Shown here piece by piece: positions 49,566-60,488 of a stretch of 64,000 nucleotides of DNA. The position numbers were made by a program, and so were the translations under genes. Every line of letters starts with the position of its first letter. The stretch's first letter is position 1. The DNA is taken from NCBI GenBank assembly GCA_025024175.1, contig QCXZ01000003.1, positions 3,162,001 to 3,226,000 of the forward strand. The letters are read 5' to 3'. The stretch comes from Rhyzopertha dominica. Taxonomy: Eukaryota > Arthropoda > Insecta > Coleoptera > Bostrichidae. The notes below the pieces were generated by a model, which did not search any database, had not been told where the DNA came from, and worked only from the letters and a program-made list of their open reading frames with translations.

Positions 49566-50196
49566 ATCTGTATATATCTGTATCACCTCTTCGCACTATT
49601 CACATTGAGGAAAATGATACTAAATAGCTCAACTCACATTTTAGTGTATTTTTTTCGGATGAATTTCGAATTTGTGCATAATCGCTGTTGAAAAACTCAT
49701 GTAGCACTTAGTGAATAATTCTATAATTCTGATTATGTTAGGTATTATTAAGAATTTTTGTAATTTAAATAGCTACTGTACCAGAATAAGATAAAATATC
49801 ATTATTAGTCGTATAATTCGGATTCATCTAATTATAGATCAAATTTACGGTTTCAAGACGACTGAGACTTAAGACAATTAGTACTAAGAAATACTTTAGG
49901 TATGTATGTATTGATAATTAATAAGAATATTTAGCATTTTCCTATAACATAGGAGTGCTTGCTTTAACACAGGAAAATGCCCAATTTATTTAACTTAATC
50001 AAATAAAACACATTAATTTTAGAGTAAAAAAACAATTTATTTAAAAAACTGTTCATTTTCACAGTATCACAGAAAATCAACATATTCGGAACAATAAATT
50101 AACATACAAAAATATAAATAATACTCATTCATCAAAGGTTAAGAAATTATCGTTTCAATAACCTGTTAATTAAAGACACCTATCTAAAAAACTAAT

Positions 50197-52146
50197 TTAG
50201 TCCACTTCCTCTATCGTTGGCCCAGATCCTCCTCGAGCACCACCGAATCCTCCTGCTTGCTGTCCACAGCTTCCTCCTGGCATACCACCACCCATCGACG
50301 ACTGGCCACCACTTCCGTGGAGTTTACTCATAATTGAGCTGCATACAGAGATCAGTTGCCTCTCTTTGTCTTCATACTCTTCTTTCTCAGCCAAAGTGTT
50401 GCTGTCTAACCATCTCAAGCAGCTGTCACATTCAGATCGTGCCCGCTCCTTGTCTTCTGCACTTAGCCTGTCTCCAGCTTCGTCAATGGCTTGTTTCACG
50501 CTGAAGATGTAACCCTCCAGTTTATTGCGAGCCGCAATTCTCTCTCGTTGCTTGTCATCTTCTTCCTTGTATTTTTCAGCCTCGGATACCATGCGATCGA
50601 TGTCTTTCTGTGATAGCCTTCCTTTGTCGTTCTTGATGGTGATGTTGCGAGAATTGCCGGAGCTCGTGTCCTTGGCAGATACGTTCAGGATGCCGTTGGC
50701 GTCCAGGTCGAATGTCACCTCGATTTTCGGGACTCCACGTGGTGCAGGTGGAATACCCGTTAAATCGAAAGTACCCAAGAGGTTGTTGTCCTTGGTCATG
50801 GCCCTCTCACCCTCGAAGACCTGGATCGTGACCGCTGGTTGGTTGTCGGCGTACGTGGTGAACGTCTGCGTCTGTTTGCATGGAATGCGGGCGTTTCTTT
50901 CGATGATCTTCGTCATTACACCTCCAGCTGTTTCGATACCCAGTGACAGTGGTGTCACGTCCACCAGGAGAACGTCTTGGATCTTCGAGTCGGTTTCTCC
51001 GCTCAAAACAGCTGCTTGTACCGCTGCACCGTAGGCGACAGCTTCGTCTGGGTTGATGGACAGGTTAAGTGTCTTTCCGTTGAAGAAGTTCTGCAGCAAG
51101 TTCTGGATCTTCGGAATTCTTGTAGAACCACCGACCAACACGATGTCGTGGATTGATCCTTTGTCCATTTTGGCGTCTGCCAGGGCCTTCTCCACAGGTT
51201 GTAGTGTGCCTCTGAATAGGTCAGAGCATAATTCTTCGAATCGTGCCCTGGAGATCTTGGTGTAGAAGTCGATTCCGTCGAAGAGGGCGTCGATTTCGAT
51301 GGAGGCTTCCGTACTGGATGACAGTGTACGTTTCGCCCTTTCAGCTGCAGTTCTCAATCGCCGGATGGCCCTCGGGTTAGTTCTCAGATCTTTCTTGTAC
51401 TTGCGTTTGAATTCCTCGGCGAAGTGGTTGACTAGTCGGTTGTCGAAGTCTTCACCACCGAGGTGGGTGTCACCTGCAGTAGCTCGGACTTCGAACAACG
51501 ATCCCTCGTCGATTGTTAGTATGGAGACGTCGAAGGTGCCACCACCCAAGTCAAAGATGAGGACGTTTTTTTCTCCCTTCAAGTTCTTGTCGAGGCCGTA
51601 GGCGAGGGCTGCTGCCGTAGGTTCGTTAATTATCCTCAATACATTCAAACCTGCAATTGCACCGGCGTCTTTCGTTGCCTGACGCTGTGAGTCGTTGAAA
51701 TATGCAGGTACTGTGATTACGGCGTCTTTTACTGTGCAACCCAAATATGCTTCTGCTGTTTCTTTCATCTTCGTGAGGACCATCGAACTGATTTCTTCTG
51801 GCGCGAAGGTCTTGGTTTCGCCCTTGTATTCCACCTGGATCTTCGGCTTACCGCAGTCGTTGACTACTTTGAAGGGCCAGTGTTTGATGTCTCCCTGGAT
51901 TTTGGGGTCGTCGAATTTTCTGCCGATTAACCTTTTCGCGTCGAACACCGTGTTGCCTGGGTTCATCGCTACCTGGTTCTTCGCAGCATCGCCGATGAGG
52001 CGTTCGGTGTCGGTGAACGCAACATAACTAGGTGTCGTGCGGTTGCCTTGGTCGTTGGCGATGATCTCCACTTTTCCTTGCTGCCACACACCCACGCAGG
52101 AGTATGTGGTGCCCAAGTCAATACCGATTGCTGGTGCTTTTACCAT
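50197..52146 (-). CDS. Hsp70: Heat shock protein 70, copy B (cytosolic/nuclear, inducible type)
   Basis: This intronless frame of 649 codons is in tandem orientation with copy A, and its ATG faces copy C. The three Hsp70 signatures ([31 protein letters not shown]) and the C-terminal GPTIEEVD are intact, and there are no ambiguous bases. Differences from copy A are few, for example PGNTVF for [14 protein letters not shown] for [15 protein letters not shown] for KGEKKTF, GCTVKDA for GCSVKDA and LLQNFFNG for LLLNFFNG. The product should be an ATP-dependent cytosolic chaperone acting with J-domain and TPR partners. Upstream signals are a TATA box and HSE array like those of copy A, so heat induction is expected. 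Confidence 0.97.
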   Translation of the reverse strand: MVKAPAIGIDLGTTYSCVGVWQQGKVEIIANDQGNRTTPSYVAFTDTERLIGDAAKNQVAMNPGNTVFDAKRLIGRKFDDPKIQGDIKHWPFKVVNDCGKPKIQVEYKGETKTFAPEEISSMVLTKMKETAEAYLGCTVKDAVITVPAYFNDSQRQATKDAGAIAGLNVLRIINEPTAAALAYGLDKNLKGEKNVLIFDLGGGTFDVSILTIDEGSLFEVRATAGDTHLGGEDFDNRLVNHFAEEFKRKYKKDLRTNPRAIRRLRTAAERAKRTLSSSTEASIEIDALFDGIDFYTKISRARFEELCSDLFRGTLQPVEKALADAKMDKGSIHDIVLVGGSTRIPKIQNLLQNFFNGKTLNLSINPDEAVAYGAAVQAAVLSGETDSKIQDVLLVDVTPLSLGIETAGGVMTKIIERNARIPCKQTQTFTTYADNQPAVTIQVFEGERAMTKDNNLLGTFDLTGIPPAPRGVPKIEVTFDLDANGILNVSAKDTSSGNSRNITIKNDKGRLSQKDIDRMVSEAEKYKEEDDKQRERIAARNKLEGYIFSVKQAIDEAGDRLSAEDKERARSECDSCLRWLDSNTLAEKEEYEDKERQLISVCSSIMSKLHGSGGQSSMGGGMPGGSCGQQAGGFGGARGGSGPTIEEVD

Positions 52147-52365
52147 TTTCGCTGGTTTCTTGTAGATTCACTTGATATCACACTTATTTGCAGTTTAAAA
52201 CTTTGAGCGCTTTGGTTAGTCGCTTTGTTTCGCTTGCTTACTCGCTTCGATTACTCGAATCACTGGCGCTGGCGCCTCGACGATTCGCTTTTATAGTACT
52301 GGCAAAATCGTTCACGAACAATCTCGAATGTTCTCGAAAGCTTCCAGCAGTTTCATGTAGTAGAG
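52147..52365 (-). promoter_or_regulatory. hsp70-B promoter: TATA box and heat-shock elements
   Basis: The minus strand carries CTATAAAAG at 52,296-52,288 and an HSE array read on the plus strand as TTC-GAA-GAA-TTC-GAA-TTC over 52,311-52,344, identical in this core to copy A. Similarity to copy A continues to GAGATGGGAGCGGTT (about 52,376) and then drops. Confidence 0.9.
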
Positions 52366-52830
52366 ATGGGAGCGGTTGTAGCTAATGCATGGAGTTAAAA
52401 ACCATAGATAATTTCATAACAATAATAAAAATGCTTTATTTAAGTACGACTAATTTATTTAAATACTTAATTTTAGTTCTAAATCTATTTCATCGCAACA
52501 GTGCACTTAAAGCAAATATTTTGATAAAGCTTCTCGCAAAATGATAGATAATAAGATGTGTTAAATCAGATTGGGATTTTTACATATTTGGAGGAGAAAA
52601 TATTAGAACATATCTCAATATTGTGTGCTTATGCCATTACTAGAAAAGACCATAGTCCTGTAAAGAAGTAATGATGTTCCTATATTAAATAGACGTTCAT
52701 TTCGTGTTATCACTAAATATCCAAATGTGAAGGTAACAATGATCAAAAGTTTTCGGGATGAAAACTCTGTTTTACATGGAACCAACCTGTTACCTAGTTT
52801 ATAATAACATTTATTTTCCACAATAATTTT

Positions 52831-52945
52831 CAATTTTCTCCCATCTCTATAACCCATGTTTCGAATATTCTAGTTAGTTCAGAATTTGTCCGTTCTGCTA
52901 CACGAGTTTTCTAGAGTCGGTATAGTAGTTACCCGATAACGATAA
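52831..52945 (+). promoter_or_regulatory. Inverted, degenerate hsp70-promoter-like block upstream of copy B
   Basis: Homologous to 46,439-46,552. It starts CAATTTTCTCCCATCTCTA, has HSE-like units (CGAATATTCTAG, GTTCAGAATTTG, GTTCTG) and ends CGAGTTTTCTAGAGTCGG then TATAGTAG. The same layout in both copies shows it was duplicated together with the gene and its promoter. Confidence 0.5.
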
Positions 52946-53147
52946 TTTTATAGGTGGTATATTTGATGGAAAATTTCATTAAGGCAGATTAACGAAACTA
53001 ATTCGAAATAAAAGTACAATGAGAGAGTTATTTTGGCGGTATACCACAATATTGGGTTTGACAATTTTTTATTGTTAGTTCTTTTTTATGATGTTAATTC
53101 CATTTTATTTGGCATTAAATATTTGATTTTAATTTTTTTAGTTACAA

Positions 53148-53290
53148 ACCAAATAGATTACAATTTCCAACCGCACTTTTAGATTTATTTGAAAAATTCT
53201 CGAAACATTCTGGCACATGTTTAGAACGTTCGTGATTGGTTGGAACCCTCTGGATCAATAAGGGTTGTTTCCAGAGTATTCCACAGCGCA
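53148..53290. repeat. HSE-bearing module, copy 2
   Basis: Homologous to 47,331-47,495. Units include GAAAAATTCTCGAAACATTCTGG, given by its ends GAAAAATTC and CATTCTGG, and TTAGAACGTTCGTGATTGG. It is about 1.0 kb upstream of copy B and 2.2 kb upstream of copy C. Confidence 0.6.
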
Positions 53291-54079
53291 GGGCACAACA
53301 AAATTTAATTCGTAGTTTCTAGAAACCCCCAATTTTGTCGGTTTACGAATAATTGTAGGAAAATTTATATACAATGAGTGAACAAACTAATTCATATCCA
53401 TTCAAATTAAAAAAGATTTGAAAATAAAACAGCAAGTAGGAAGGAATACAGTAAAATGTTGGTTAATCTATAAAAAGTTGCAAATTTTACGAGGACAAGT
53501 ACCTGTAGGTATCCAATGTTGGTATAGCTTATAACAAAACGAAAAGAAAGAAAATTTTCTATGTATATTTGTACTTTAAATCATACAGAAATAATAGTAA
53601 ATGTATATGAATCAGCTAGAAATACACATTCTGTAAGTTCCAGTGTTATAGAAGTTGAAAAAATATTATTCTGACTCGATAGTTTACGGCCGAAAAATAC
53701 TTTTCTGGTATTTATATCTTCACTCGTTTTTTTTTATCGGTTTCGGTCCATATAATATAGAAAAAAATATCTGGCATATTAACTGCTTTTTAAATATAAT
53801 AACATATATTGCTATTCGTATTATGATACCGTACCAAGAAATGAGCTACCTATAATAATTTTTTGTAGTATACTAAATGGATTGTAGAGAGTATATTCTT
53901 CCCCTCAATTATTTAATTGTCTAACAAACATAGAATTTTATTTAATAGAGGTAGGAAATGGATTTAGGAAATACTGAAATACAATTGACAAAAAAAATCA
54001 AGATTATATCTCAAAAATTACAAAAAAAAACGAGTAAAGCTATTAGTGGACCAGTTAGACCAACTATTTGGTCTGATTT

Positions 54080-54470
54080 TCGCCACTTCTTATAGTATAG
54101 TTTGTATGGTGCTATCATTAAATTTTGGCCTTCTTACATGACCCTTAAGTTCGTGCCAAATCATTTCAATTAAAATAAATATATAGTGATACGGTGGTAG
54201 CCTCCAAGAGTTGTTTCTTTGTATAACATTCCTCAATTCCTCATTCCTTGTTTTAGAACAAAATCTTTGATTTCTTCCTTCTTAGAAGACTTATTGCAAT
54301 TACTGCAATGACTCGAAGCTTCGGCAATTTCAAAAACTTCGGCCGTCATACTTTTATAATAATCTATATTTGCGTCCTTATGGAGGTTTACGAATCGGGC
54401 CGTAATAAAGTGCTTAAACTTCAAAACCATATTCGCAGAACATTTCTGATCGGTCTTTAAAATCATCTAC
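54080..54470 (-). pseudogene. IS630-like transposase remnant between hsp70 B and C
   Basis: On the minus strand near 54,240-54,130 the translation RLPPYHYIFILIEMIWHELKGHVR matches the third catalytic block of the 7.8-9.2 kb element (RLPPYYCVLNPIELVWS), quoted by RLPPYHYI and IEMIWHELKGHV. Upstream (54,466-54,233) a charged frame with SSKKEEIKDFVLKQG fits the preceding linker. It is a short fossil inserted in the hsp70 spacer. Confidence 0.6.
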
Positions 54471-55200
54471 TTTTGTATATACAATTTATCTTTGAAATCG
54501 GACATAAACGAAATAATTTTTTGGATAAAGTCTATTTATAAATTATTATCAAATGCATTGTTTTAACAACAGTAATCTTAACAGTTTGCGTATTCCATTG
54601 CTAAAAGCATGTAGCAGTATATGTAATACAATTTCTAAACGTAAAAAAGTAGGGTAGATCGATTTTCTTGATTGAGGCCTAATTCTAAGATATTACTTCA
54701 AAACGCTATGCCTGATAATAATTATGTTTCTTGTTTTAACTTGCTTTTTTAGACAACTGTAACAACTGAAACTTATAACGTTTGTAAACGTTAATGATCG
54801 TTGCGTTCATTTCCTATCATTTTTAGTAATAATAAAAAAATATGATAGTATTCAATCAATTTTACATGGAGTTTTAGTTTTATTTTATTAAACGATTCAG
54901 AAACGTTACGAGTACGTCTGCATACTATTTTTCCTTTACTTTTCAACACGTTTATTCAAATTACATCAATGAAAAATAGGTACAAACCATATTACCTACT
55001 TTTTTATAGTAGCTTAATTAATTATTATGAAAGTGCGACCAGTTTTCGCGAAGTTAATTTCGGCATCGAACCTTCTAGTCCCAAAAATTCCCTATTTTTA
55101 ACTTCAATGTCAATTATATTGCCAATTTAAAAAATCACAGTCTGGCACCTAGTTCTGAAAATAAACAAAGCTCATCATAAAACACAACCTGTTCGAGAGC

Positions 55201-55483
55201 GTCCCGAACGCTCTAGAATTCTGTTTGGCCCAGTGACGGACGAAAACGAAACGGAACATTCCAGGCTTGACCCCAAACGCACGTGAAGTTTCGAGAATGT
55301 TCGAGGCTGTTCACGAACAGGGACCCCAGGACTATAAAAGCGAAACGCGGCGCCCGCAGCGGCAGTGAATACGAATAAACGAAGCAAATCGAAAGCGACG
55401 CAAAGCGATAAACGAGCAAAGCTCTTCTACAAATTGTTATTACTGAGTGTGATAATAGTGAATAAGTGCAAACAACAGACAAA
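55201..55483 (+). promoter_or_regulatory. hsp70-C promoter and 5' leader
   Basis: TATAAAAG lies at 55,333-55,340, about 145 bp before ATG 55,484. A proximal HSE array (GAA-TTC-GAA-TTC-...-TTC-GAA) spans 55,285-55,317, with further HSE-like units at 55,206-55,221 (including a GAATTC) and 55,246-55,262. The roughly 120-nt A-rich leader is typical of inducible hsp70. Sequence outside the HSE and TATA boxes is little like copies A and B. Confidence 0.92.
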
Positions 55484-56060
55484 ATGGTAAAAGCACCAGC
55501 AATCGGTATTGACTTGGGCACCACATACTCCTGCGTGGGTGTGTGGCAGCAAGGAAAAGTGGAGATCATCGCCAACGACCAAGGCAACCGCACGACACCT
55601 AGTTATGTCGCGTTCACCGACACCGAACGCCTCATCGGAGATGCTGCGAAGAACCAGGTAGCGATGAACCCCAGCAACACGGTGTTCGACGCGAAAAGGT
55701 TAATCGGCAGGAAATTCGACGACCCCAAAATCCAGCAAGACATCAAACATTGGCCCTTCAAGGTAGTGAACGACTGCGGTAAACCGAAGATCCAGGTGGA
55801 ATACAAGGGCGAAACCAAGACCTTCGCGCCAGAAGAAATCAGTTCGATGGTCCTCACGAAGATGAAGGAGANGGCAGAAGCATATTTGGGCTGCAAAGTC
55901 AGAGACGCCGTAATCACAGTACCTGCATATTTCAACGACTCACAGCGTCAGGCCACCAAAGACGCCGGTGCAATTGCAGGTTTGAATGTATTGAGAATAA
56001 TTAACGAACCTACGGCAGCAGCCCTCGCCTACGGCCTCGACAAGAACTTGAAGGGAGAAA

Positions 56061-56091
<31 letters not shown>

Positions 56092-57442
56092 CACCTTCGA
56101 CGTCTCCATACTAACAATCGACGAGGGATCGTTGTTCGAAGTCCGAGCTACTGCAGGTGACACCCACCTCGGTGGTGAAGACTTCGACAACCGACTAGTC
56201 AACCACTTCGCCGAGGAATTCAAACGCAAGTACAAGAAAGATCTGAGAACGAACCCGAGGGCCATCCGTCGATTGAGAACTGCAGCTGAGAGGGCGAAAC
56301 GTACACTGTCATCCAGTACGGAAGCCTCCATCGAAATCGACGCCCTCTTCGACGGAATCGACTTCTACACCAAGATCTCCAGGGCACGATTCGAAGAATT
56401 ATGCTCTGACCTATTCAGAGGCACACTACAACCTGTGGAGAAGGCCCTGGCAGACGCCAAAATGGACAAAGGATCAATCCACGACATCGTGTTGGTCGGT
56501 GGTTCTACCAGAATTCCTAAGATCCAGAATTTGCTGCAGAACTTCTTCAACGGAAAGACACTTAACCTGTCCATCAACCCAGACGAAGCTGTCGCCTACG
56601 GTGCAGCGGTACAAGCAGCTGTTTTGAGCGGAGAAACCGACTCGAAGATCCAAGACGTCCTCCTGGTGGACGTGACACCACTGTCACTGGGTATCGAAAC
56701 AGCTGGAGGTGTAATGACGAAGATCATCGAAAGAAACGCCCGCATTCCATGCAAACAGACGCAGACGTTCACCACGTACTCCGACAACCAACCAGCGGTC
56801 ACGATCCAGGTCTTCGAGGGTGAGAGGGCCATGACCAAGGACAACAACCTCTTGGGCACCTTCGATTTGACTGGTATTCCACCTGCANCACGTGGAGTCC
56901 CTAAAATCGAGGTGACATTCGACCTGGATGCCAACGGAATCCTGAACGTATCTGCGAAGGACACGAGCTCCGGCAATTCTCGCAACATCACCATCAAGAA
57001 CGACAAAGGAAGGCTATCGCAGAAAGACATCGATCGCATGGTATCCGAGGCTGAAAAATACAAGGAAGAAGATGACAAACAACGAGAGAGAATTGCAGCG
57101 CGCAACAAACTGGAGGGTTACATCTTCAGCGTGAAACAGGCCCTCAACGAAGCCGGTGACAGACTAAGTCCAGAAGACCGAGAAAGAGCGCAGTCCGAAT
57201 GCGACAGCTGCTTGAGATGGCTGGACAGCAACACCTTGGCAGAGAAAGAAGAGTACGAAGATAAAGAGCGGCAGCTGATCTCAGTTTGCAGTTCCATCAT
57301 GAGCAAACTCCATGGAGCCGGTGGCCAGTCAATGGGCGGTGGTATGGGAGGTGGTATGCCTGGAGGAAGTTGCGGACAGCAGGCAGGAGGATTCGGTGGT
57401 GCCCAGGGAGGATCAGGACCAACGATAGAAGAAGTGGACTAA
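55484..57442 (+). CDS. Hsp70: Heat shock protein 70, copy C (cytosolic/nuclear, inducible type)
   Basis: This intronless frame of 652 codons is divergently oriented to copies A and B. All Hsp70 signatures are present, and the tail ends GPTIEEVD. It is three residues longer than A and B because the Gly/Met-rich tail has an extra unit ([14 protein letters not shown]). Other differences include [17 protein letters not shown] and [23 protein letters not shown] 55,484 is used rather than an in-frame GTG 18 bases upstream, because A and B start at the same MVKAPAIG. Ns at 55,872 and 56,888 blur two residues. AATAAA at 57,565 is the likely polyadenylation signal. The protein should be a heat-inducible cytosolic chaperone. 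Confidence 0.97.
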
Positions 57443-57570
57443 ATTCCTTAAATCACCACCTTTCCATCTACAGAGACTGATTAGTTTAAAGATCCATCAA
57501 TTACAACAGTTAATTAGTAAAATTTCCAATGCCAAATTATGTTCTGTGATAAAAGAGCTTTAGCAATAAA

Positions 57571-59204
57571 TTTTTTTAATAAAAAATTCTTGAGTTTTAT
57601 TTGCGTGTATCTACATTTCAGGTTAATAAAATTGTCTCGGTGCAATCGAGAACTAAATTCATTCTAGAACACACAAAATGTTTCTATTTCAAATTTAAAT
57701 CACAAAGCGAACGCAAATCCTAGAAATGATAATAATATGATCCATATTATTAAAAGAATTATTCATTTAACTTCCCATAGAAAAATTAATTTATGATAAC
57801 ATCAATAAGTAAAACGAACCGTTTAAAAACTACAGACTGTTTGTTTCATGTACGAGTATGCTCTTATTTCTCAATTAATTTGGCTTACTTATAATGACAA
57901 GAAAGTTTATTTTATAAATATCGCTATAAATGTACACTATTTAAAATACGCGGTATGTCGGGATGTTTTAACAGTCATCATCTTGTGTTTTGTTTTATAA
58001 GAAACAAATCCAAGAGAGTAATCAAAATTTGATTCAGATTTAATGACATTTATAAAGGCACCAACTGGATATTATTTAACAAAAAGCTGCACATTAAAAC
58101 CAAACAAGGCATTCCTATGTCAATACTGTACAAAACCTCAAAAATAACCATTATACAAATAACTATAAAGCAAAGCTATAATACAATTAAAGTACATATA
58201 AAATTAAGATACTGGAAAACTCCACATAGGCTTTTTTCAGTCCTTTTACTTTCATGAAATCAATGTTATTAAACAACGTACAAAAGATTCTTTTTAGTCA
58301 GTTAATAGGGTGCAAAAACCTACATCATTTACCGCTTGAGATTTTTTTAGAGAGTTCCAACTAAAATTTACACCCTCTTAATCTTCGACATTATCCCAAG
58401 TTTGGATAAAGGTGCTGGTCAATTTTAATTGGAAAGAGTACCAAATATTATCTTAATTATACAGTTATTTTTGCATTCTTCTAGCACCCTTCAAAAAATT
58501 TAAATAGTCATAATTTGAATCTGCCTTTATCGTCCATCTGAAAGACGACACATACATATACAGAGAGACGCATTTTTTGCAATTTAACGTCGTTCCGATA
58601 ATAAACCTGATTAGGAAGCTGAGGAAGCAAGGGATCTGAACACATTAAAAGATATTAAATATAATTTGTATTACTTAAGCTAGAGGAATGACCCTGTTCT
58701 ACATTTTTTAAATAAATTAACAGGACAAAACAGATTTTGATTAACTTTTTTAGTTTTTCTTTAGGTAAAAACCAGAGCTGATTATGACTCAATCAAAAAA
58801 GAATATATTTTGTGCTTTTCAAAAATATACCTATAACTTTCCATATTTATCTTAATAAATAAAAAAGTTACTGCCACTTTTTCAAATTTGGTGGAAATAT
58901 TACAAACAGATGACTAATATCTACATCAAATCTAAAATTGGAAAATACAATAGATTATTCAATACATTATGTATTTAGTAATTTACGGAAGTGTGCATGC
59001 TAACAAGTAAATACTGAAACAATGGCCAACGCCTGATTTATAAATATAGAACGATTAGATATGGTCTGCAGAAGTAAATCTAGAAAGGTATGCGATGTAG
59101 TGTCTTTATACATTTGTTTTGATCAGTTTAAGGTTTCCCGAGGGGAAGCAACCCCATAAAATGACTTACTCTAAGATTAAAAAATAATTTACTATCTTAC
59201 GGAT
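57571..59204. other. No gene recognised
   Basis: AT-rich intergenic DNA downstream of hsp70-C. No coding similarity, inverted repeat or simple repeat of note was seen. Confidence 0.5.
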
Positions 59205-59875
59205 CATTTTGAAAGCCCCGACCGATGGTTTATGAAAAAAAAACGCGAAAATGATCTGACAAATGTTCTAGAAATTGTAGAAACGAACCCGAAAACATAA
59301 GAAGTTGGGGTGTCAAAAACACGCGCTCAAAATTTTTTGTAGAAACATCAATATATCAGTTACATACCGGTGATTCTAAAAGACGAACCGCATTTTGCAA
59401 TTGGTACTTAGTAAATACAAACAAAAGTATAACAATTCTGGAAGGAACATTATTTGGTCTGACGAGTACCACATAAGTTGTGATGTTATTTTCAACCGTA
59501 AAAACGTTCGTGATTGGTCAAATAAGAATCAGCATATCACTATAGCGCGACAACGCCACGGAAGATTTTGCTTCAATGTATTATGTTTTGTTTTGGGGGC
59601 AAAATTGATTTACCACTTTTTAACGGTATTCTAAATGCCCGAAGATACTTTAATACATTAAATATCTGTCTCCAGAAACTGTTAAACAATATTCCTCTTA
59701 CAAAGTTAAGGGATATTTATTTCCAGCAAGATGGAGCTCTTTGCCACAATGCAGATTTAGTTAGGGACTACTTAAATCAATACTTTTCAAATTTAATTTT
59801 CGGCCATAACTCAAAAATTAAAAAAGGTAATCAAAAATATCTACCCTCTACATTAAAGACGGCAGACAGTTAATA
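59205..59875 (+). pseudogene. Decayed Tc/mariner-like transposase
   Basis: Translated + strand fragments start with SPDRWF...NDLTNVLEIVETNPKT (about 59,215-59,300), resembling the helix-turn-helix start of the 3.1 kb element. IIWSDEYHIS (first Asp, about 59,450), FNRKNVRDWSNKNQH and RHGRFCFNVLCF follow, and then, after a frameshift, RDIYFQQDGALCHNADLVRDYL (second Asp, about 59,715). The third acidic block is lost. It is the same general class as 3.0-4.1 kb (QQDGA.AH) and is clearly non-functional. Confidence 0.7.
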
Positions 59876-60488
59876 TTTATTTGAATAGTTAACATAAAAA
59901 CGTCAAAATCGTCTTTTATGTAACAGCCGTTAAATATCAAATAATATTGTATCAATAAATATTATCCCCTGAGAAGGTAAGACCGTAGTTTATAAGTTTC
60001 ATGTTAAAAACGTTTATGAATGCCGGAAATTAGTAACCAGTTGCTGGATTTCCACAACACTGTAACACTTCCATATAAAGTGTTGATTGTTATCATTTGT
60101 GGTGTATCCCAAACAGTGCTATAATCATAGTAATCCATGCTGCGTAGTTTTGAGTTTGCTTAAGCAATATCAACTTATAACAAAACAATAGTTTGTGCTC
60201 TTCTTCCTGAAAATCCTTGACTACCGGAGCGTTAACAATAAAACACCTACGTCAATTTATCTGAGATTTTATGCGTTAACGACCAAGAGAACCCTAGAAT
60301 AGTAAAATTTATCGTCACTCCAGCTCATAACACACATATTTACGTTGAATTAATCCAGGTATCGTATAAATTATCTACGTGTCTCTTTCATCTGATTCGT
60401 CGAAAACAAACAGCATTATCTTTTTTACAACCCTCACTCCTTTAATATTTAAACTGCATACGCCGATACCCTTCAGTATGAAGTAAAA
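59876..60488. other. Upstream region of UGT gene
   Basis: No gene here. It should contain the promoter and 5' UTR of the glycosyltransferase. An AT-rich TATTTAAA near 60,446 could be a TATA-like element about 40 bp before the ATG, but this is weak. Confidence 0.4.

Larger units (their letters stand above)
45901..50196. other. Spacer between hsp70 copies A and B
   Basis: No intact gene was found. The spacer contains the inverted promoter-like block (46,439-46,552), the distal HSE-bearing module (47,331-47,495) and a truncated copy of that module (49,494-49,565), each listed separately. A TATG microsatellite lies at about 47,219-47,236. The polyadenylation signal of copy B (AATAAA on the minus strand, 50,041-50,036) is at the end. 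Frames up to 96 codons have no known domain. Confidence 0.55.
52377..55200. other. Spacer between divergent hsp70 copies B and C
   Basis: The only recognisable content is the inverted promoter-like block (52,831-52,945), the HSE-bearing module (53,148-53,290) and an IS630-like transposase scrap (54,080-54,470). The rest is AT-rich with short uninformative frames. Confidence 0.55.

Noticed and set aside
50525..51034. Long antisense frames opposite the hsp70 genes (also 44,061-44,573, 51,695-52,027, 56,596-57,108 and others)
   Set aside because: They recur in all three copies because the sense codons are conserved and biased. They have no independent domains, and such shadow frames are well known opposite hsp70.
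55466..55483. Upstream GTG start for hsp70 copy C
   Set aside because: The ATG at 55,484 gives the MVKAPAIG start shared by A and B. GTG initiation is not expected in an animal gene.
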